This document shows positions 52,589-61,038 of a stretch of 64,000 bases of DNA, in pieces. A program made the translations under genes and the position numbers. Source of the stretch: Ardenticatenaceae bacterium (GTDB lineage: Bacteria > Chloroflexota > Anaerolineae > Promineifilales > Promineifilaceae); NCBI GenBank assembly GCA_020634215.1, contig JACKCD010000032.1, forward strand, positions 1-64,000. Direction: 5' to 3'. The notes beneath the pieces are model-generated. The model made no database searches. It saw nothing but the letters and a program-made list of their open reading frames with translations, and was not told the DNA's origin. Each line of letters starts with the position of its first letter. Position 1 is the first letter of the stretch.

Positions 52589-53593
52589 TTAAAATTCCTT
52601 CGTTCCACCAAGCTCCACCCAAGTGCCTTTGCCCTGGGCAATGGCTTTCTCGTAAATGTGGTGGGCAGCACCAATGTCTTCGATGGCAAGGCCGAGGGAT
52701 TTGAAGAGGGTGATGTCGTCGCCGGTTTGACGGCCGTTTTTCTCTCCCATCAACAATTCCCCAATCTCCGCCACAATATGGTCATCGTCCACCGCCCCCT
52801 CCTGCTTGGGAAACAGGAAGTCGCCCGCCTCGTTAACCGTAGACTCGCGCCGGTCTACAAACAGCCGCGACATCACCACCGTGGCCGTGTCCAGTTCGCG
52901 GGTGTGTTTGACGCTGGAACCGGCGGCGTTGATGTGGACACCGGGCGCAAGCCACTCGCCGTACAAAATGGGGGTGGGGGCGGCGGTGGTGGTGCAAATG
53001 AGGTCGGCTCCGGAAACGGCCGTTTGTACATCCCCCATAATTTCCACCTCCACCCCGTGCGTTTTCTTCGCCCACGCCGCATAGTTCGCCAATCCTTCCG
53101 CATTGCGGCTCCACACCCGCACCCGGTCAATGGGGCGCACCGCCAGCATCGCCGCCAAATGGGAGCGTCCCTGTACGCCCGTGCCTAAAATCGCCAAATC
53201 GTGGGCATCGTCCCGCGCCAGCAGCCGGGTTGCCAGCCCGCTGACGGCGGCGGTGCGAATGGCGGTAATTTCGGATGCGTCCATGATGGTGAGTAAACGG
53301 CCGTTAACCTTCTCAAACAACATCACCGTCCCCTGATGGCTATCATACGGCGTGCCGTGGTTGCCCGGCATCACGCTCACCGTCTTAATCCCCAACATCC
53401 CCATCTCGCCCCCCACATACCCCGGCATCATCCCCAGCAGCCCCGACCGATCCGGCAGCCACAGCGGCCAGCGCAGCGGCTGCACCACATCCCCGCCTGC
53501 CATTATGCGAAACACATCGGCCATCGCCTCAATGCACTCCCCCATCGGCAGCAGTTCCCGCACCTCGTGATGATTAATGATTAAGACTTCCAT
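52589..53593 (-). CDS. Ornithine cyclodeaminase / mu-crystallin family protein
   Basis: 334-residue NAD(P)-binding protein with GMLGIKTVSVMPGN, RTAAVSGLATRLLARDDAHD, the Rossmann motif LAILGTGVQGRSHLAAMLAV and GVHINAAGSSVKHTRELD. The family includes ornithine cyclodeaminase, alanine dehydrogenase (archaeal), ketimine reductase and lysine cyclodeaminase. The substrate cannot be told from sequence alone. A palindrome copy at 53015 marks a very clear G-rich to C-rich switch. Confidence 0.85.
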   Translation of the reverse strand: MEVLIINHHEVRELLPMGECIEAMADVFRIMAGGDVVQPLRWPLWLPDRSGLLGMMPGYVGGEMGMLGIKTVSVMPGNHGTPYDSHQGTVMLFEKVNGRLLTIMDASEITAIRTAAVSGLATRLLARDDAHDLAILGTGVQGRSHLAAMLAVRPIDRVRVWSRNAEGLANYAAWAKKTHGVEVEIMGDVQTAVSGADLICTTTAAPTPILYGEWLAPGVHINAAGSSVKHTRELDTATVVMSRLFVDRRESTVNEAGDFLFPKQEGAVDDDHIVAEIGELLMGEKNGRQTGDDITLFKSLGLAIEDIGAAHHIYEKAIAQGKGTWVELGGTKEF

Positions 53594-53605
53594 TTTTCCT
53601 CTTTG

Positions 53606-53660
53606 TCAGTAATCAGTAGTGAATGACTGACTGATTACTGTTTACCGATTACCGATTACT
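53606..53660. repeat. Word-repeat inverted repeat, GGTAATC family
   Basis: GTCAGTAATCAGTAGTGAAT (53606-53625) faces GACTGATTACTGTTTACCGA (53629-53648) and TTACCGATTACT. The SDR gene to the right takes its TAG stop (53659-53661) from the edge of this element. Confidence 0.7.
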
Positions 53661-54480
53661 AAATCCCCGCCCCCCCCGTCACTTCCAGCGTATGCCCCGT
53701 GATGTAGGCGGCATAGGGCGAAGCCAGCATGATGATGCCCCCCGCCGCCTCTTCCGGCGTGGCCGGCCGACCCAGCGGAATCACCAGCCGCGCCATCGAA
53801 CGGATGTGGTCGGGAATGCCTAAGGCGACCTCCTCACCATCTACGCTAATCGAAGCCCCCTCATCCTTGCTTTGCGTCAGCCGCGTGTCAATAAAGCCAA
53901 ACGCCACCGCATTGCAGCGAATGCCAAACGCCCCCCACTCCTTCGCCACCGTCTTAGTCAGCCCCACAATCCCCAGCTTGCCCGTGGCATAGTTGGCCTG
54001 CCCCACGTTGCCGTGCAGCCCCGATGTGGACGAGACGTTGACAATACAGCGCGGCTCCATCGGCCCACCCGCCCGCTTTTCCTCCTTGGCTGGCTCCCGC
54101 ATATAAGGAGCCAACGCCCGAATCATGCGGAAAGGGGCGGTGGCGTGGACATCCAAAATCGCCTGCCACTGCTTGTCGCTCATGTTGTGGAGCATTCCGT
54201 CCCAGGTGTACCCGGCGTTGTTGACCAAAATATTGATTTTGCCATACGCTTCCACCGTTTTTGCCATCAGCGCATCGGGGAAGGCGGGGTCGGTGACATC
54301 ACCGGCGTAAGCCATCGCCTCGCCCCCGGCTGCCTTGATTTCGGCCACCACCGCTTCGGCCGGCTCGGCGTTCAAGTCATTGACCACCACGCTGGCTCCC
54401 AGTTCGGCAAACAGCTTGGCCGCCGCCGCGCCAATCCCGCGCCCGGCTCCTGTCACAATCGCTACCTGGTTTTTAAACAT
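53659..54480 (-). CDS. Short-chain dehydrogenase/reductase (FabG-like)
   Basis: 273-residue SDR with cofactor motif VAIVTGAGRGIGAAAAKLFA, ILVNNAGYTWDGML, catalytic Ser in IVNVSSTSGLHGNVGQ and Y/K in ANYATGKLGIVGLTKTVAKE, ending in HTLEVTGGAGI. It is close to 3-oxoacyl-ACP/CoA reductases; together with the neighbouring acyl-CoA dehydrogenase and desaturase, a lipid role is likely. The ATG at 54480 overlaps the 3' end of the upstream acidic-protein gene (GATGTTTAA), with AGGAGG supplied by that gene's Glu/Asp codons, so translation is coupled. Confidence 0.88.
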   Translation of the reverse strand: MFKNQVAIVTGAGRGIGAAAAKLFAELGASVVVNDLNAEPAEAVVAEIKAAGGEAMAYAGDVTDPAFPDALMAKTVEAYGKINILVNNAGYTWDGMLHNMSDKQWQAILDVHATAPFRMIRALAPYMREPAKEEKRAGGPMEPRCIVNVSSTSGLHGNVGQANYATGKLGIVGLTKTVAKEWGAFGIRCNAVAFGFIDTRLTQSKDEGASISVDGEEVALGIPDHIRSMARLVIPLGRPATPEEAAGGIIMLASPYAAYITGHTLEVTGGAGI

Positions 54481-55165
54481 CCCAATCGTCCTCCTCGTCA
54501 TCTTCATAGTCGTCATCATCATCGTCAAAGAATGGATCACCGATTCGGACAACAGCCTGATAGTTGCCTTGCCCCACTGATCGATCCAAAGTTCGTATGA
54601 TCCGGTCTACGTTGTCATACGGCCCAGCAAAGAAGAATGGCTTGCCATCTGGCCCGCCCACAGGCACTTCAATGTCACAATTTTCTGGCCGCACGTCTGT
54701 TCCCATGACCCAATTGGCTTGCCGAATATCTTTATGGGGGGAGAAACCAAGCGTTTGGGCATAGGTGATGGCTTCTTCGATGATTTTTGCGGCTAGGTTT
54801 AAATCGGCCGTTTGCATCTCCTGCCCGCCTTCTAACCGGGCAACCAACTCGCGGCGGTACTCCGCTTCCGAGCTAAAAACGGCTGCGTAGGCATTTTTAA
54901 CCCCTAGACAACCCAAATCCACCAAATAAATTCCGGCGGCAATATAGCCAATTGGCGAGCGGCGAGCCACGCAAATCTGGTGAACCATCTGCGTATTTTG
55001 CCACTCTACAGGGATGAGGCATTCCAATAGCGGCCATCCCGCCGACTGCTTTGCCAAAGATCGATCACTCATTCCCAAAAGTGAGCTTTCATTCCGCTTT
55101 TGCAGTGCCTTTTGCCGCTGCTTTCTTTTGGTCTGTGCCTTGCGGTGTTTTTTAGAAATAGCCAT
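54473..55165 (-). CDS. Hypothetical protein with basic N-terminus and acidic tail
   Basis: 230-residue soluble protein: basic start (KKHRKAQTKRKQRQKALQKR), a middle domain with WQNTQMVHQICVARRSPIGY, AGIYLVDLGCLGVKNAYAAV and AAKIIEEAITYAQTLGFSPH, and a very acidic C-terminus (DDDDDDYEDDEEDDWDV). I do not recognise a named family. It starts two bases after the MazG-like stop, with AAAGGAAGGG as ribosome site, and its tail codons double as the ribosome site of the SDR gene. Confidence 0.65.
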   Translation of the reverse strand: MAISKKHRKAQTKRKQRQKALQKRNESSLLGMSDRSLAKQSAGWPLLECLIPVEWQNTQMVHQICVARRSPIGYIAAGIYLVDLGCLGVKNAYAAVFSSEAEYRRELVARLEGGQEMQTADLNLAAKIIEEAITYAQTLGFSPHKDIRQANWVMGTDVRPENCDIEVPVGGPDGKPFFFAGPYDNVDRIIRTLDRSVGQGNYQAVVRIGDPFFDDDDDDYEDDEEDDWDV

Positions 55166-55167
55166 TT

Positions 55168-55509
55168 TTACCCTTCCTTTAACTTCGGGTTATTGGCGTG
55201 GCGTTGGCTGTCGCGCTTGGTCTTTTTGTCCAAGTTGCGCCCCAGTGCCTCCGTCAAATCCACACCCGTTTGGTTGGCTAAACATATCAGCACAAACAGC
55301 ACATCGGCGAATTCGTCGGCTAGGTTGTACTGTTCGTCCGATTTTTTAAAGCTTTGGTCGCCATAGAGCCGCGACATGAGCCGCGCTACTTCGCCAACTT
55401 CTTCCATGAGAACGGCCGTATTTGTCAGCTCCGAATAATACCGTATCCCCACTGTTGTTATCCATTCGTCCACAATTTCCTGGCACTGCTTCAACGTTAA
55501 ATCACTCAT
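55168..55509 (-). CDS. MazG-like nucleotide pyrophosphohydrolase
   Basis: 113-residue all-alpha NTP-PPase. Metal-ligand motifs are LMEEVGEVARLMSRLYGD and NLADEFADVLFVLICLANQ (E-x-x-E and E-x-x-D patterns); the C-terminus is lysine-rich (LDKKTKRDSQRH). It hydrolyses non-canonical or excess (d)NTPs to monophosphates. The ATG at 55509 (MSDLTLKQCQEIVDEW) is preferred. First gene of a tight three-gene operon. Confidence 0.85.
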   Translation of the reverse strand: MSDLTLKQCQEIVDEWITTVGIRYYSELTNTAVLMEEVGEVARLMSRLYGDQSFKKSDEQYNLADEFADVLFVLICLANQTGVDLTEALGRNLDKKTKRDSQRHANNPKLKEG

Positions 55510-55556
55510 TATGCGAATCTCCAATCTCGTTAGTATCTTTAGTTTTTCGCCACGTC

Positions 55557-55608
55557 CACGTATTGCGTATTGCGTATTGCGTAACTCCCCTCTAAATACG
55601 CAATAAAA
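55557..55608. repeat. Word repeat of ATTGCGT
   Basis: CGTATTGCGTATTGCGTATT (55559-55578) with a fourth copy, then a right-hand complement AATACGCAATAA (55596-55607). It lies between the BTAD regulator gene's end and the MazG gene start. Confidence 0.65.
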
Positions 55609-55643
55609 AATGGTGGCGAAAACTTCGTGACACTAACCAATTT

Positions 55644-58600
55644 CTAATTTCCAACCTCTAATGCTACCGAAGCGAGCGTCTGTATTTGCTGGCCTAACTC
55701 CCACAAAACGGCCGTTTTCCCCCCTGCCTGCGCCATTTGAAACTGCGCCAGCGGCAGCGTAGCCCCCTTGCGCCACACATAGTTACCCACCACATCAGCA
55801 TACCATTGTGATGTTCTGAAAAATGGCTCCATCTCGACGCGGGCAAAAACCCGGATTGCCTCTTCCACCTGCCCCACCGCCGCCAGCCACAGCGAAATGC
55901 CCGCCAGAGCCGTCAAGAGGCACATCATCAACCGATTTTGCACCGATTCAGCCAGAACAGGCACCCAAAGCTGCCTGGCTTGTTCATATTGCCCCAAGTG
56001 GAACAAGACAATGCCCCGGTAAATTTGCACAAAGCGCACGGCGGGCAAATTATTGCGGACGGAAAAGAGGCTATAAGCCTGCCGGAGCAACGGTTCGGCC
56101 GCTGCATAGTTTCCCTGTCCCATGAGGGCAAACGCCTCAAGCTGGAATGTCCAGGCGCTCACGCGCTCGTTATCGGCTCCATAGGCCATTTGTGCCGTTT
56201 CGTGCAGGACTGCTTGAACCTGCTCATATTGGCCCAGGTGCAGCAGATAAAGGGCGAGGCGATTGCGCCAATACGCTTCAAGCTGTTTTGCCCCAAGGCT
56301 GGCAAAAAGCGCAATGCTTTCCCGCACCAGCGACGGAGCCAGGGCAACTTTACCCGACCAGAGATAGACAAGGCTTAATTCGGCCAGCCCTTCGGCCAAC
56401 GCCCGGCGGTCGTTTAGCTGGCGGCAAATGGCAATCGCTTCTTTGCCATACTGCTCGGCTAAATCAAACTCGCGGCTGTCCAGTTTAAGCGGAATGAGGG
56501 CTGTCAGGGCACTGGCGAGTTCACTGGGGATGGCAAGCTGCTGTCGGATGGCTAAATTTTGCGCGCCGCGCTGGTTGGCCTCGGCGTGTTGGCCCAGGTC
56601 GTGCAAAACGGCCGTTAATGCCTCCAACACCTGGCTCATCTGCCACGGCGCATCCCGCTGCTGGTAGAGCGACAAGCTTTGGTAATAATAGCCTTGAGCC
56701 TGCTCCAAATTGGTCTGAAAGTACGATTGGCCGAGCTGATAGAGAATAAAAGCGCGATCCAGCATGGTTTCGCTGGCTGTCGGATCCATCTGCTGCTGCG
56801 CTTCCAGCAGCAAACGGCGTGCGGTCTCATGCTGCCCCAGCCGATTGGCAAAAAAGCCGTGCCAGGCCAGCAGCATGGCGCGAAAAGGCGATTCTGTTGT
56901 CAGGCAACGAGCCGAGTCTTGGCAGAGCTTGATCCCTTCTTCATACCGGTTGCGCTTGCTAAGAAACAGCATAAGGGCATCGCGCCCAGCTTGCAGCAAG
57001 GGGATATTTTGCCGAGTGATGGCCCATTCCCATGCCTGCAAGAGATTGTCATACGCTTGCTCAATGACCTCCAGAGCGGCGGCCTGGTCGGCGCGTTGCA
57101 GGCGGGTGGTTTGGGCGGCTAACAGGTGGAGATAAGTATCGCTGTGTTTTTGATAAACGGCCGTTTTCCCCTCCTCATCCCGTGCCAAATGTTCCGCTGC
57201 AAATTGGCGAATCAGCTCATGCAGGTCAAACCGCTGGCTGCCCGACGAACGCAGCAGCGATTTGTTTCGCAAACGGCGGCAAATCTGGGGCAGTGCATCC
57301 GCCACCGTCATCGCTTGCGTCAGCGTAAAGCCGCCGCGAAAGACCGACAGTTTAGCCAGCACCCGCTGCTCCGGTGGCGTTAGCAGTTGCCACGAATGGT
57401 CAAAGACGGCGCGGAGCGATTGGTGCCGCGCCGCCATGTCGTGATAATCAGCCGTTAAAAAGTCGAGGTTGTTGGCAATGGTGCTGGCAATCTCAGCACA
57501 GCTAAAATCTTCCACCCACGCCGCCGCCAGCTCAATCCCCAGCGGCATTCCCTCCACCTGCTGGCAAATGCGAATGATGGCCGGCCGGTTCTCCTCGGTC
57601 AGCCGAAAGCTTTTATCCAGCCGCTGCGCCCGGTTGACAAATAGCTCGATGGCGGAGTAGGGGGTGGTGGAAACGGCCGTTTCTTCCTGCGGAAACGGCA
57701 GCCCCTCCAAATGAAACAAATCCTCGGCATGGGCGTTCAGCCGCTCCCGCGAGGTCGCCAAAATGGTCACGCGGGGACATTGGTTGAGGATGGTAAGAAT
57801 GAGGTCGGCCACATCAAGCAAATGCTCCAGGTTGTCTAGCACCAGCAGCAGCTCTTTTTCCTGCAAATGCGCCACAAGCTGCTGCCCGCCCCCCTGCACG
57901 GTGCTGTCAAAGGCGATGCCCAGCTCTTGGGCAATGGCGGCCGGAACGGCATCAACCGCCTGGATAGGGGCCAGCGAGACAAAGCTCACGCCGTCGGCAA
58001 AGAGGTCGTCGTTTTCCTGGGCAATTTGGGTTGCCAGCCGCGTTTTGCCCATGCCCCCCGGCCCCACAAGGGTCAGCAGCCGATAGCTGCGCTCTTGCAG
58101 CCGCTGCCGAATTTGCTGGCGTTCGGGTTCACGGCCAGAAAAGGGGGTGAGGTAGTGGGGCAGGCTGGATATGGGAGGAGAAACGGCCGTTTCCTTCCCC
58201 TCAACCTGTCTACTTTCCACCGTAAGTTGGGTCGCTGCCCCCGCCCGCAACTTTTCCACCAAGGCCAGCATATCGGCCGTTGGGACTACCGCCAATTCCT
58301 GATGCAAAAGCTGCTGGTATTGCTCAAAATGGGCAAGCGCGACGCTGGTTTGCCCTTGCTGCGCCCAAAGCTGTAGCAGGTGATAGTGGGCTTCGTCGTG
58401 CAAGGGGTCGAGTTCGAGCTGGCGGCGGCGGTGAGAAACGGCCGTTTCTAACTCCCCTTGCCCCGCCGCGAAAGCGGCCAACTCTCCCAAAATCGCCATC
58501 ATCTGCAAATGATGCCGTTCCCGCTGCAGCACCAGCCATTCCGAAAAAGCGGGGCAATCGGCCAAATAAAAACCGTGGAGCAGTTCACCCCGATACAGCG

Positions 58601-59021
58601 TAGCCGCTTCGGCCAAACGATGCTGACACGCCGCACAGGCGGCCCGCTCGGCATGTTCATGGCTCTGGCAAGCAGCCAGCAGCCGCGCCACCTCAGCCAC
58701 ATCAACCCAAGCTTGCTCCGCCCGCAGCCAAACTTCGTGACGATTGCTGCCAATGAGATTGGCCGCCCCTTTCCTCAGCACCCGCCGCAGCCCCGCCAGC
58801 GTCACCCGCAAATTATTACGCGCCTCGTCTTCCCCCATTTCCGGCCACAGCAACCCCAGCAGCGACTGGCGACTGTGCCGATGGCCGCTCTCTAACGCAA
58901 GATACGCCAGCAGCGCAACCTGCTTCCGGCCGGCAATGTGGAACGAAATGCCATCAATCTGCACATTCCAGACGTTGAACAACCGTATCATTAATGGATT
59001 AGTCTCTTTTTTTTGTGTCAT
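55644..59021 (-). CDS. BTAD/AAA/TPR transcriptional regulator (SARP-AfsR-like)
   Basis: 1125-residue regulator. The N-terminal winged-helix domain (MIRLFNVWNVQIDGISFHIA, RQSLLGLLWPEMGEDEARNN) and bacterial transcriptional activation domain (about 100-245) are followed by an NB-ARC/STAND ATPase (about 290-580). The ATPase has the P-loop LLTLVGPGGMGKTRLATQIA, Walker B LLLVLDNLEHLLDVADLI, TILATSRERL and MPLGIELAAAWVED. The C-terminal half is TPR-like helices. Such regulators use ATP-dependent switching to activate nearby genes. A small gene and secreted repeat-protein genes lie divergently next to it and are candidate targets. Start ATG at 59021 or 58991. Confidence 0.9.
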   Translation of the reverse strand: MTQKKETNPLMIRLFNVWNVQIDGISFHIAGRKQVALLAYLALESGHRHSRQSLLGLLWPEMGEDEARNNLRVTLAGLRRVLRKGAANLIGSNRHEVWLRAEQAWVDVAEVARLLAACQSHEHAERAACAACQHRLAEAATLYRGELLHGFYLADCPAFSEWLVLQRERHHLQMMAILGELAAFAAGQGELETAVSHRRRQLELDPLHDEAHYHLLQLWAQQGQTSVALAHFEQYQQLLHQELAVVPTADMLALVEKLRAGAATQLTVESRQVEGKETAVSPPISSLPHYLTPFSGREPERQQIRQRLQERSYRLLTLVGPGGMGKTRLATQIAQENDDLFADGVSFVSLAPIQAVDAVPAAIAQELGIAFDSTVQGGGQQLVAHLQEKELLLVLDNLEHLLDVADLILTILNQCPRVTILATSRERLNAHAEDLFHLEGLPFPQEETAVSTTPYSAIELFVNRAQRLDKSFRLTEENRPAIIRICQQVEGMPLGIELAAAWVEDFSCAEIASTIANNLDFLTADYHDMAARHQSLRAVFDHSWQLLTPPEQRVLAKLSVFRGGFTLTQAMTVADALPQICRRLRNKSLLRSSGSQRFDLHELIRQFAAEHLARDEEGKTAVYQKHSDTYLHLLAAQTTRLQRADQAAALEVIEQAYDNLLQAWEWAITRQNIPLLQAGRDALMLFLSKRNRYEEGIKLCQDSARCLTTESPFRAMLLAWHGFFANRLGQHETARRLLLEAQQQMDPTASETMLDRAFILYQLGQSYFQTNLEQAQGYYYQSLSLYQQRDAPWQMSQVLEALTAVLHDLGQHAEANQRGAQNLAIRQQLAIPSELASALTALIPLKLDSREFDLAEQYGKEAIAICRQLNDRRALAEGLAELSLVYLWSGKVALAPSLVRESIALFASLGAKQLEAYWRNRLALYLLHLGQYEQVQAVLHETAQMAYGADNERVSAWTFQLEAFALMGQGNYAAAEPLLRQAYSLFSVRNNLPAVRFVQIYRGIVLFHLGQYEQARQLWVPVLAESVQNRLMMCLLTALAGISLWLAAVGQVEEAIRVFARVEMEPFFRTSQWYADVVGNYVWRKGATLPLAQFQMAQAGGKTAVLWELGQQIQTLASVALEVGN

Positions 59022-59097
59022 GGTAATGGTGCGTTAATGGCAGCTCTCCATAATCAGTGAATAGTACCTTAACGATGAAATTCTTGTATACAGAACA

Positions 59098-59215
59098 AGA
59101 AGTGACACAGAGTTACACAGAGATAAGAAAGAGTTTCACAGAGGAAGCGAGACAAACAACACCTTTTTTCTCTGTGCTTCTCTGTGTCTTCTCTGTGAAT
59201 CTCTGTGTAACGTTT
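59098..59215. repeat. Word-repeat inverted repeat, CACAGAG family
   Basis: AAGTGACACAGAGTTACACA (59099-59118) and GAGTTTCACAGAGG face CTCTGTGCTTCTCTGTGTCT and TCTCTGTGAATCTCTGTGTA (59170-59208). It closely resembles 37047-37155, lies in the divergent spacer between the BTAD gene and the small gene, and separates their promoters. Confidence 0.8.
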
Positions 59216-59267
59216 TTGGTTCTGGCTTGCCCAGGTTAGGAAGCTAGAACCATAAGGAGACTTTATT

Positions 59268-59495
59268 ATGGCAAAAGACGAGAGGGATTACAAGCAGCAG
59301 GCAGCCGAATCCTTCTTGCTCCGTCTGTGGTTAGCCACAGGCGCAACGGGGGCGGTTGAACAGCGGGTGATGCTACGCTCTGTAATCACAGGGGAAAGCA
59401 TTTACTTTTCTAGTCTGGCCGCGTTGGTTGCTTTTTTGCAAGCACCCCCTGTTTCCCACGTTGAGGAGGAAGACGGAGGTATGATGAACAATTAG
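59268..59495 (+). CDS. Small protein next to the BTAD regulator
   Basis: 75-residue protein (MAKDERDYKQQAAESFLLRL, VMLRSVITGESIYFSSLAAL, VAFLQAPPVSHVEEEDGG). AAGGAGACTTTATT before the ATG is a strong ribosome site, so it is very probably expressed. The pattern of two beta strands then a helix (RSVITGESIYFSSLAALVAFL) suggests a small folded module. Its function is unknown; its location suggests a connection with the regulator or the surface proteins. Confidence 0.65.
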   Translation: MAKDERDYKQQAAESFLLRLWLATGATGAVEQRVMLRSVITGESIYFSSLAALVAFLQAPPVSHVEEEDGGMMNN

Positions 59496-59536
59496 ACACA
59501 CGGCAACAAAAAAGACGGTCACGACTTAAAAAGTCT

Positions 59537-59580
59537 ATCATTAACGGATTCGCCCCCATTTTCCCCTTCCCGTTAATGAT
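59537..59580. promoter_or_regulatory. Inverted repeat ATCATTAACGG, candidate operator
   Basis: ATCATTAACGG (59537-59547) and CCGTTAATGAT (59570-59580) form a perfect 11-base inverted repeat separated by 22 bases. A related sequence CCATTAATGATACGG spans one possible start codon (58991) of the BTAD gene. The site lies upstream of the secreted-protein genes. It could bind the adjacent regulator or form a terminator for the small gene. Confidence 0.45.
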
Positions 59581-59714
59581 GTGGTCACGATAGCTTCTCA
59601 TAATGGAGCCATACCAAACGTCGAACGAGAGGTGTGGACGCAATAGACGAAAAAAAGATGGTTATGCCTAAACTGGACGATAGATGAAGATAAATAGTTG
59701 ACAAGGAGATACAC

Positions 59715-60923
59715 ATGCTACGGTTAAACAAAATGACAAGAAAATCGGGTTCCTCGGCTCTGCTCATCGGGCTAAATGTGCTGTTGGTGCTGCTGCTGGC
59801 TGGCCCACTGTCTGGGGTGGCCTTTGCGGGACCGGAGAAGGTGGCTATTTGCCACCTCGACGACGAGGGCAACTATAACCCCATCAGCGTGTCTGAGCGG
59901 GCGTTGAAGGCGCATTTGGGTCATGGCGACAAAGTGGTGGGGGTGGATATGGATGCCAATTGCCACCCGCTGGACAGCGATGGGGACGGGGTGCAGGATG
60001 TCGCAGATAACTGCGTGGACATTGCCAACCCAGGGCAAGAAGACCGCTACGGCTCCAGCGCGGGCGATGCCTGTGAAGATTTGGACGGCGACGGTACGCT
60101 GGATGTGGACGAAACCCATTTCTGCCTGTCGATTGACGGGGTGCTGCTGGAAAGCCGAGGCTTGGCCCGCTGTATTTCTTCTGCCAGTACAGGGACAGAC
60201 CCCAATGTGGCGGTATCCAATGGGGACAATAGCGGCAATAGTCACGATGGGGCATTTGCTGGGTGGTCTTCAGGGGGCTACAGTTCTCCAGGCAATGGTT
60301 TGCACGCCACAGCTATTGGCAACAACAGTACGGCGATTACTCAGCTTGGATTTAATAACAGTGCGATTGCCATAGATGGCGGTTTTGTTCAGATCACATA
60401 CAACAGCGGTTCTGCTTATGGTGAAGTCATTGTGCATACCGGCGGCAACAATATAGCCACGGCTATCGGCCATAATAGCTACGCAACAATGGTAGACACC
60501 AGTAACAGCACTGCGACGGGTATAACTGGCGGAGGGGCTCAAGTTGGCTATAGCAACAACGCTACTGCCTTTGCAGAGAGTGGTGGGTGGGTTTACCTTA
60601 GCGGTGGTGAAAACAGCAGTGGAAGAGCTGAAAATGGCGGGCAAGTTGCTGTTTATGGTAACAATAATAGTGGTACTGCTTCTGGTGCTGGATCTTTCGC
60701 TTATGTATCTGGTAGCAATAACAGTGCCACCGCCACAGGTGATGGTGCGGTGGCTGTTGCTGCCGAGGGCAGCAACAACAGTGCCACGGCTACAGGTGAT
60801 GGTGCTTACGCCGAGGCCTCTAATGGCAACAACAACAGTGCTACCTCTACCGGGGTCTATACCTGTGCCGGTAATGGGGATGACAACGAGGTGGCTGTAG
60901 ACGAAGATCTGTGTAACTACTAG
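59715..60923 (+). CDS. Secreted Asn/Thr/Gly-rich repeat protein with calcium-type repeats
   Basis: 402-residue exported protein: signal peptide ending near GVAFAG (residue 38), then a Cys-containing region KVAICHLDDEGNYNPI, then thrombospondin-type-3-like calcium repeats (DSDGDGVQDVADNCVDIANP, DLDGDGTLDVDE). From about residue 165 on it consists of NNSATATGDGA-like units (NNSATATGDGAVAVAAEGS, NNSATATGDGAYAEASNG) resembling adhesin-head or beta-solenoid repeats. ACAAGGAG precedes the ATG. Base composition is unlike the neighbours, and no signature palindrome occurs in the coding part. Probably a surface fibre or matrix protein. Confidence 0.75.
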   Translation: MLRLNKMTRKSGSSALLIGLNVLLVLLLAGPLSGVAFAGPEKVAICHLDDEGNYNPISVSERALKAHLGHGDKVVGVDMDANCHPLDSDGDGVQDVADNCVDIANPGQEDRYGSSAGDACEDLDGDGTLDVDETHFCLSIDGVLLESRGLARCISSASTGTDPNVAVSNGDNSGNSHDGAFAGWSSGGYSSPGNGLHATAIGNNSTAITQLGFNNSAIAIDGGFVQITYNSGSAYGEVIVHTGGNNIATAIGHNSYATMVDTSNSTATGITGGGAQVGYSNNATAFAESGGWVYLSGGENSSGRAENGGQVAVYGNNNSGTASGAGSFAYVSGSNNSATATGDGAVAVAAEGSNNSATATGDGAYAEASNGNNNSATSTGVYTCAGNGDDNEVAVDEDLCNY

Positions 60924-61038
60924 TTTTTGGGGGAGGAAACGGCCGTTTTTCTCCATAAAGTGTGGTGGGGGAAAACGGCCGTTTTCCCACCGCACAAACA
61001 CACCAAACAAACAATTACCACACAATGGGAGCAATATT

